Assembly (NCBI GenBank): GCA_049177215.1
Contig: CP185379.1
Location: 1,302,001 to 1,366,000 of the forward strand
DNA length: 64,000 nucleotides
Direction of reading: 5' to 3'
From: Pollutiaquabacter aromativorans
Lineage (GTDB): Bacteria; Bacteroidota; Bacteroidia; AKYH767-A; 2013-40CM-41-45
Part shown: piece after piece, positions 59,220-64,000 of the stretch
How the letters are laid out: every line of letters begins with the position of its first letter
Position numbering within the stretch: the stretch's first letter is position 1
Notes under the pieces: model-generated
Told to the model about the DNA's origin: nothing
The model's input: only the letters and a program-made list of their open reading frames with translations
Database searches by the model: none
Made by a program: the position numbers and the translations under genes

Positions 59220-59227
59220 TACCTTTG
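59220..59227 (+). promoter_or_regulatory. bamD promoter -7 box (TACCTTTG)
   Basis: Exact TAnnTTTG match ending 7 nt before the bamD ATG at 59235, again implying a very short leader. It excludes the longer in-frame start at 59202. Confidence 0.6.
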
Positions 59228-59234
59228 CGCCCCG

Positions 59235-60056
59235 ATGCGCCTTAAGAAGCTTCTTTTTCTCCTGATTCCGGCCGTTTTTGCCGCTTGTAGTCCATATAAC
59301 CGGGTCCTGAAAGGGTCCGATATGGATGCCAAGATGGAATATGCCGTGAAGCTCTATAACAAAGGCGACTACTTCAAGGCGCTGCCGTTGCTCGAGGAGT
59401 TGATTACGGTCTATCGCGGAACGCAGAAAGCCGAACGTACCTACTATTATTACGCGTACACGAATTACCGGCTTGGGGATTATACGTCGGCCGCGTATGA
59501 TTTCGAGAACTTCTCCAAGACATTTCCGACATCGCAGTTTGCAGAAGAGTGCGCTTACATGCATGCGTATTGCTTCTATCAGGATTCTCCCGATTTTTCC
59601 CTTGACCAGACCAATACCTATAAAGCGATCAATGAACTCCAATTGTTTGCGGACCGGTATCCTTCCAGTCAGCGGATCACCGAATGCAATCGTTTGATCG
59701 ATCAGTTGAGGGGAAAACTGGAAACCAAATCGTTCGAACAGGCCCGTCTCTATTTCAACATGGAGGACTACAAAGCCGCGGTTACGGCTTTCCGGAATCT
59801 GCTCAACGACTTCCCGTCAACTTCCTTTCGGGAAAACTCCCTCTTTCTGATCGTTAAATCCGAATTCTTGCTGGCCGAAAACAGCATTGACGAGAAAAAA
59901 TCGGAACGTTATAGCGAAACCCTGGGGTTCTACGGAGAATTCACCGCAGCCTACCCCGAAAGTAAATTCAAGAAGGAGGCCGACGATATCGCCAGTACCA
60001 CGCGCCGTCGCCTCGAACGCCTGAACGGCACCCTCAACCCTTCCAGCAGCAACTAA
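59235..60056 (+). CDS. bamD: Outer membrane assembly lipoprotein BamD
   Basis: 273 residues from the ATG at 59235. Lipobox VFAAC gives a lipid-anchored protein. The mature chain is a string of TPR-like helices: AVKLYNKGDYFKALPLLEELI, GDYTSAAYDFENFSKTFPTSQFAEECAYM, ALFADRYPSSQRITECNRLI-like, and YKAAVTAFRNLLNDFPSTSFRENSLFLI. BamD is the essential partner of BamA in inserting outer-membrane proteins. First gene of the run bamD-rpoZ-coaBC-DUF4835; rpoZ follows after 13 bp. Confidence 0.94.
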   Translation: MRLKKLLFLLIPAVFAACSPYNRVLKGSDMDAKMEYAVKLYNKGDYFKALPLLEELITVYRGTQKAERTYYYYAYTNYRLGDYTSAAYDFENFSKTFPTSQFAEECAYMHAYCFYQDSPDFSLDQTNTYKAINELQLFADRYPSSQRITECNRLIDQLRGKLETKSFEQARLYFNMEDYKAAVTAFRNLLNDFPSTSFRENSLFLIVKSEFLLAENSIDEKKSERYSETLGFYGEFTAAYPESKFKKEADDIASTTRRRLERLNGTLNPSSSN

Positions 60057-60069
60057 TTTCCTCGAGCCC

Positions 60070-60402
60070 ATGAATTACAAAGCAGACGCATCGACGACGA
60101 TCACCCGTAACTTACGCGAGTACGATCGTGAAACCGGAAACATCTACGAATCCATCGTTGTCATCGCCAAGCGCGCCAACCAGATCTCTTCGGACCTTAA
60201 AGAAGAACTGAACTCCAAGCTTTCCGAATTCAACAGCGCGTCGGATAACCTGGAAGAAGTGTTCGAAAACCGCGAGCAGATCGAGATCTCCAAATATTAT
60301 GAGCGACTGCCCAAACCGACGCTCATCTCTTTGAGCGAATTCAACGAGAAGAAGATCTACCACCGCAATCCTGCCCGGGAAGAAAATCAGGCAGGATTCT
60401 AA
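60070..60402 (+). CDS. rpoZ: RNA polymerase omega subunit, Bacteroidota type
   Basis: 110 residues. Omega helps fold and stabilise beta-prime. The core NIYESIVVIAKRANQISSDLKEELNSKL (about 24-51) carries the omega family helix with the ARANQI-like element, here AKRANQI. The C-terminal DNLEEVFENREQIEISKYYERLPKPTLISLSEF is an extension particular to Bacteroidota. It sits between bamD and a strong terminator. Confidence 0.9.
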   Translation: MNYKADASTTITRNLREYDRETGNIYESIVVIAKRANQISSDLKEELNSKLSEFNSASDNLEEVFENREQIEISKYYERLPKPTLISLSEFNEKKIYHRNPAREENQAGF

Positions 60403-60427
60403 GTCCTGGCATTCAAAGTATCCAGTG

Positions 60428-60462
60428 AAAAGAACCCGGTGACTTCATCGGGTTCTTTTCGT
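60428..60462 (+). terminator. Terminator after rpoZ
   Basis: Eleven-bp stem AAAAGAACCCG / CGGGTTCTTTT with a 10-nt loop, with T residues inside and after the 3' arm. It lies 25 nt after the rpoZ stop and 14 nt before coaBC, so coaBC either has its own promoter or depends on read-through. Confidence 0.75.
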
Positions 60463-60475
60463 CTTTAAGCCAAGT

Positions 60476-61684
60476 ATGAAAGGTGCCCGTATACTCCTTG
60501 GCGTAACCGGCAGCATTGCCGCTTACAAATCCGCCACACTTGTTCGTCTGCTCGTAAAGGCTGGCGCGGACGTTCGCGTGGTCATGACTGACGCGGCCAC
60601 CGATTTCATTGCCCCGCTGACACTCTCCACACTCAGTAAAAACCCGGTACACCGGGAGTCCTTTGATGCCAACTCCGGCGCCTGGGACAATCATGTAGAC
60701 CTCGGCATGTGGGCCGATCTTTTCGTAATCGCGCCCGCTTCGGCCAATACACTGGCCAAACTGGCGAACGGTTATTGTGATAACCTGTTGACTGCCGTAT
60801 ACCTCTCGTCGCGTTGTCCGGTCTGGGTCGCGCCGGCGATGGACCTCGACATGTGGAAACACGACAGCACCCGCTCGAACCTGGAAAAGTTGCAGGCGAT
60901 GGGAGTAAAGCTCATCGCCCCGGCGCACGGCGAACTGGCTTCCGGACTCGTAGGCGAAGGACGAATGGAAGAACCGGAAGTGATCCTGTCCGCACTGCAA
61001 ACATGGTGGGCGACCGGACGTCCGCTGCTGGGCATGAAAGCGCTGGTCACCGCGGGTCCAACCTATGAACCGATCGATCCGGTCCGGTTCATCGGGAATC
61101 ACTCCTCAGGCAAGATGGGGTTTGCGATTGCCGGCGAACTGGCAAAATCGGGAGCGACGGTAACACTGGTCGCCGGTCCGGTCAGTTTATCGGATCCTCC
61201 CGGAATAGATACCCGGGTCAACGTGGTCACCGCCCTGGAAATGCAGGCGGCCTGCATGGACCGCTTCCAAGAGCAGGACGTCGTGGTGATGTGCGCGGCG
61301 GTAGCCGATTTCCGTCCCGAAAATGCGGCGGAAAGTAAAATAAAGAAAGACATCGGGGAGTTGAACATTGCACTCGTTCGTAATCCGGACATCCTCGCTG
61401 GAATGGGCGCTCGTAAATCTGATCGTCAGTTGCTGATCGGATTCGCCCTCGAAACCACGGATGGGCTCGAAGCCGCCAAAGAAAAATTGAAGAAAAAAAA
61501 CCTCGACCTGGTCGTTTTGAATAGCCTTCAGGACACCGGCGCCGGGTTTGGTCACGATACCAACCAGGTCACCCTGATTGGCCCTCATGATGCGAAGCGA
61601 TTACCTTTGCTGTCAAAATCCGACACCGCCCAACACCTGGTTGACTACATACGCGACCGCTGGCAAAATCTCCACCGAAGCTGA
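60476..61684 (+). CDS. coaBC: Bifunctional phosphopantothenoylcysteine decarboxylase / synthetase
   Basis: 402 residues. Two coenzyme A steps: CoaB joins cysteine to 4'-phosphopantothenate, CoaC decarboxylates it. CoaC half (1-185): GVTGSIAAYKSATLVR with the FMN/active-site region, ASANTLAKLANGYCDNLLT (Asn and Cys lid), and APAMDLDMW. CoaB half (186-402): VTAGPTYEPIDPVRFIGNHSSGKMG and AVADFRP, then IKKDIGELNIALVRNPDIL. Second part of the bamD cluster; DUF4835 follows by 7 bp. Confidence 0.96.
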   Translation: MKGARILLGVTGSIAAYKSATLVRLLVKAGADVRVVMTDAATDFIAPLTLSTLSKNPVHRESFDANSGAWDNHVDLGMWADLFVIAPASANTLAKLANGYCDNLLTAVYLSSRCPVWVAPAMDLDMWKHDSTRSNLEKLQAMGVKLIAPAHGELASGLVGEGRMEEPEVILSALQTWWATGRPLLGMKALVTAGPTYEPIDPVRFIGNHSSGKMGFAIAGELAKSGATVTLVAGPVSLSDPPGIDTRVNVVTALEMQAACMDRFQEQDVVVMCAAVADFRPENAAESKIKKDIGELNIALVRNPDILAGMGARKSDRQLLIGFALETTDGLEAAKEKLKKKNLDLVVLNSLQDTGAGFGHDTNQVTLIGPHDAKRLPLLSKSDTAQHLVDYIRDRWQNLHRS

Positions 61685-61691
61685 CTCCGTC

Positions 61692-62603
61692 ATGAAACGC
61701 ATTCTGCTGTTCACCACCATTTTCTCGGCCCTCCTGATCAATCGGTCGACCGCACAGGAACTCAATTGCCAGGTTTCCGTGTTGACGCCACAGATTCAGC
61801 AAACGGATAAGACCCTCTTCGAGACCATGCAGAACTCGATCCGGGAATTCATGAATAACCGGGTCTGGACACAGGACAAGTTCCTGAACCAGGAGCGGAT
61901 CGACTGCAGCATTACCATTACGATCTCCGAACGGGTATCGGTCGATGAGTTTCGGGGCAATATCCAGATCCAGGCGCGTCGCCCTGTCTATAAGACCTCC
62001 TACAACTCGCCACTGTTCAACCATCAGGACAATGACCTGAGCTTCCGGTATCTTCAGGACCAGGTGTTGGAGTACGATGAAAGCAATATCTCCTCCAGCA
62101 CCAACCTCACGGCTATCCTGGCCTTTTATGCTTACATCATCCTTGCACTGGATTACGATTCGTTTTCCAAGGATGGTGGTACCCCATACTTCGTAAAAGC
62201 ACAGACGATCGTGAACAACGCCCAGGCGATTCCGGAACGCGGCTGGAAAGCTTTTGAAAGCAACCGGAATCGCTATTGGTTCACGGAAAATTACCTCAAC
62301 GTATCCTTCAAGCCGTTGCGCAACTGCATTTATCAGTATCATCGGCTCGGCATGGATCGCCTGACGGAAAATATCCAGGACGGACGCGCGGCCATTACCG
62401 AAGCCCTGAAACAGCTTCGGACCACCTACGCGGACCGCCCGAACTCCATTGCGATGCAATCGTTCTTCAATGCCAAAAGCGACGAGATCGTAAACCTCTA
62501 CAGCCAGGCACAAGGCGATGAACGGAATCAGGTGGTCCCTGTTTTATCGCTGGTCGATCCGGCCAATACGTTGAAATACCAAAACATGGGTCAGACGAAG
62601 TAA
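61692..62603 (+). CDS. DUF4835 secreted protein
   Basis: 303 residues from the ATG at 61692, signal peptide to about 20 (INRSTAQ). The family pattern is clear: ELNCQVSVLTPQIQQTDKTLFETMQNSIREFMNNRVWTQDKF and later SSTNLTAILAFYAYIILALDYDSFS. DUF4835 is confined to Bacteroidota and lies regularly next to coaBC. Its role is unknown; export suggests an envelope task, perhaps linked to BamD or T9SS. A longer in-frame start at 61578 lies inside coaBC and is rejected. Confidence 0.92.
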   Translation: MKRILLFTTIFSALLINRSTAQELNCQVSVLTPQIQQTDKTLFETMQNSIREFMNNRVWTQDKFLNQERIDCSITITISERVSVDEFRGNIQIQARRPVYKTSYNSPLFNHQDNDLSFRYLQDQVLEYDESNISSSTNLTAILAFYAYIILALDYDSFSKDGGTPYFVKAQTIVNNAQAIPERGWKAFESNRNRYWFTENYLNVSFKPLRNCIYQYHRLGMDRLTENIQDGRAAITEALKQLRTTYADRPNSIAMQSFFNAKSDEIVNLYSQAQGDERNQVVPVLSLVDPANTLKYQNMGQTK

Positions 62604-62636
62604 GTCGACCACACATACCAATTACTACTGCTGATT

Positions 62637-63737
62637 ATGGGTCTTAAATGCGGAATCGTGGGACTTCCAAACGTCGGGAAATCCACGCTCTTCAATTGTC
62701 TTTCGAACGCCAAAGCGCAAGCTGCAAACTTTCCATTTTGCACGATCGAACCGAATCTGGGTGTTATCACCGTTCCGGATGATCGCCTCAATAAACTGGA
62801 ATTGCTCGTCAAACCGCAACGCATCGTTCCCACGACGATCGAGATCGTCGATATCGCCGGACTGGTCAAAGGTGCGCACAAGGGTGAAGGGCTCGGCAAT
62901 CAGTTTCTGAGTAACATCCGGGAGTGCGATGCGATCATTCACGTGGTCCGTTGCTTCGACGACCCCAACGTGGTCCACGTCGACGGATCGGTCAACCCGG
63001 TTCGTGACAAAGAAGTGATCGAGACGGAACTGCAATTGAAGGACCTGGAATCGGTCGACAAAAAGATCCAACGTATTGAAAAGGTCGCAAAGACCGGGGG
63101 AGATAAGGAGGCGTTGAAAGCCGTGGAAACCCTTAAGATCTACAAGGAACACCTCGAACAGGGACGTTCGGCGCGCAGTGCACCGGTGGCCCCGGAGGAC
63201 AAACGGCACATTGCCGATATCCACCTGCTGACCGCCAAACCGGTGCTCTACGTTTGTAACGTCGATGAAAAATCGGTCCAGACCGGCAATGAATATGTAA
63301 CGCGTTTACGCGAAGCGGTGAAGGACGAAAACGCTGAATTACTCGTCATTGCCGCTGCCATTGAAGCCGAGATCACCCAACTCGACAGTTACGAAGACCG
63401 GAAAGCATTCCTCGATGATCTTGGTTTAACCGAATCGGGTGTGAGTCAGTTGATCAAGGCGGCTTACCGACTCCTTAGTTTGCAAACGTATTTTACCGCA
63501 GGGGAGAAGGAAGTCCGGGCATGGACCATTACCCGGGGAATGCTGGCGCCACAAGCTGCCGGTGTCATTCACACGGATTTCGAAAAGGGATTCATTCGCG
63601 CCGAAGTGATCCACTACGAGGATTTCGTCAACCTGGGTTCGGAAACCGCATGCCGGGATGCCGGAAAACTGAGCGTGGAAGGGAAGGAGTATGAAGTGCA
63701 GGACGGCGATGTCATGCACTTCCGTTTCAACGTATAA
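62637..63737 (+). CDS. ychF: Redox-regulated ATPase/GTPase YchF
   Basis: 366 residues, Obg-related OLA1/YchF family. G1 is GLPNVGKSTLFN (8-19), G3 is DIAGLVKGAHKGEGLGNQFL, and the G4 position reads NVDE rather than NKxD, which in this family shifts preference to ATP. The central coiled coil spans about 125-165. The C-terminal TGS domain (about 278-366) ends with DGDVMHFRFNV. Interacts with ribosomes and stress response; detailed role unclear. A rhomboid gene begins 4 bp downstream. Confidence 0.97.
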   Translation: MGLKCGIVGLPNVGKSTLFNCLSNAKAQAANFPFCTIEPNLGVITVPDDRLNKLELLVKPQRIVPTTIEIVDIAGLVKGAHKGEGLGNQFLSNIRECDAIIHVVRCFDDPNVVHVDGSVNPVRDKEVIETELQLKDLESVDKKIQRIEKVAKTGGDKEALKAVETLKIYKEHLEQGRSARSAPVAPEDKRHIADIHLLTAKPVLYVCNVDEKSVQTGNEYVTRLREAVKDENAELLVIAAAIEAEITQLDSYEDRKAFLDDLGLTESGVSQLIKAAYRLLSLQTYFTAGEKEVRAWTITRGMLAPQAAGVIHTDFEKGFIRAEVIHYEDFVNLGSETACRDAGKLSVEGKEYEVQDGDVMHFRFNV

Positions 63738-63741
63738 GGCT

Positions 63742-64000
63742 ATGAGTCTGACCCTGTTGATCCTTTTGGTGACGGTCGCGGTTTCCATGATCGCGTTCAG
63801 CAATCCCGGGCTTCAGGATAAACTGATGTTCAAACCCTACCGCATCGACGGGAACCGTGAATGGTACCGCTTCGTCAGTAGCGGACTGATCCATGCCGAT
63901 TGGATGCACTTGCTGGTGAACATGTTCGTGCTGTTCTCGTTCGGTGAGATTGTCGAATTCTACTATCAGCAGACTTTCCCGGAAAAAGGTCCGGTACTCT
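63742..64000 (+). CDS. Rhomboid family protease, C-terminus cut by window edge
   Basis: The frame is open from the ATG at 63742 to the end of the window (86 codons). First helix LTLLILLVTVAVSMIAFS; then EWYRFVSSGLIHADWMHLLVNMFVLFSFG, the rhomboid HxxxHxxxN-type helix 2. The catalytic Ser and His lie beyond the edge. It starts 4 bp after ychF. This is the third rhomboid in the window and differs from the two next to mutL in its early first helix. Confidence 0.88.
   Translation, partial: MSLTLLILLVTVAVSMIAFSNPGLQDKLMFKPYRIDGNREWYRFVSSGLIHADWMHLLVNMFVLFSFGEIVEFYYQQTFPEKGPVL

Noticed and set aside
1..64000. CRISPR array, prophage, insertion sequence, defence or biosynthetic island
   Set aside because: No spaced repeat array, transposase, integrase, restriction or toxin-antitoxin gene, and no multi-gene cluster of unknown proteins was seen; nearly all genes are housekeeping or common envelope genes.

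Overview
The window looks like ordinary chromosome from a member of the Bacteroidota, probably a free-living or metagenome-derived lineage. Supporting signs are Bacteroidota-type genes: a DUF2027/Smr protein, DUF4835, an unusual RpoZ, a long Lgt, a histone H1-like protein, TamB, and a secreted protein with a type IX secretion (T9SS) C-terminal signal. Promoters also fit, with a -7 box TAnnTTTG placed a few bases before start codons. I see no phage, transposase, CRISPR array, defence island or biosynthetic cluster, and no clearly undescribed multi-gene system.

Layout. 1-4.1 kb: edge-truncated lysyl oxidase-like secreted protein, GNAT, uvrB, aroE. 4.4-7.2 kb: tightly coupled run of DUF2027/Smr protein, CDF metal exporter and mnmD. 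7.2-12.3 kb: arginine cluster (two-domain VOC protein, arginine decarboxylase, divergent arginase, argS). 12.3-14.8 kb: HD hydrolase, YiiX-like hydrolase, small lipoprotein, FAH-family enzyme. 14.8-21.2 kb (minus strand): recR, a GT2/sugar-phosphotransferase fusion, a lipoyl acyltransferase E2, a PorE-like TPR/propeller protein, a DnaQ-like exonuclease. 21.3-23.8 kb: sodium symporter and LysM/RlpA-like protein. 23.8-27.2 kb: mtaB-lgt-IMPase operon. 27.3-34 kb: solitary peptide-binding lipoprotein, then mutL with two rhomboids and an EEP hydrolase. 34-42 kb: TerB-like protein, msrA, small secreted protein, methyltransferase, nhaA, PD40 propeller, M13 peptidase, GNAT, fasciclin lipoprotein. 42-48.3 kb: a lipocalin-like lipoprotein and tsaD, both frameshifted as sequenced, and a large tamB lacking a normal start codon. 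48.7-54.5 kb: ribBA, glycosyltransferase, LptF/G permease, conserved unknown, START-like protein, membrane methyltransferase. 54.5-56.5 kb: tRNA-Met with a duplicated 3' end, histone H1-like gene, alpha-oxoamine synthase (probable serine palmitoyltransferase). 56.8-64 kb: T9SS-secreted protein, bamD-rpoZ-coaBC-DUF4835 cluster, ychF, and the start of a third rhomboid.

Functional themes are envelope building (lgt, LptF/G, TamB, BamD, glycosyltransferases, sphingolipid-type synthase), DNA repair (uvrB, recR, mutL, exonuclease), tRNA modification (mnmD, mtaB, tsaD) and arginine/polyamine metabolism. The points most worth a second look are the cluster of three gene-breaking anomalies at 42.5-43.8 kb, the tRNA 3'-end/terminator duplication at 54.56-54.75 kb, the GT2 fusion with a collapsed sugar-transferase domain, the hairpin at the predicted 5' end of the alpha-oxoamine synthase transcript, and the palindromes at 4.41 and 9.49 kb.
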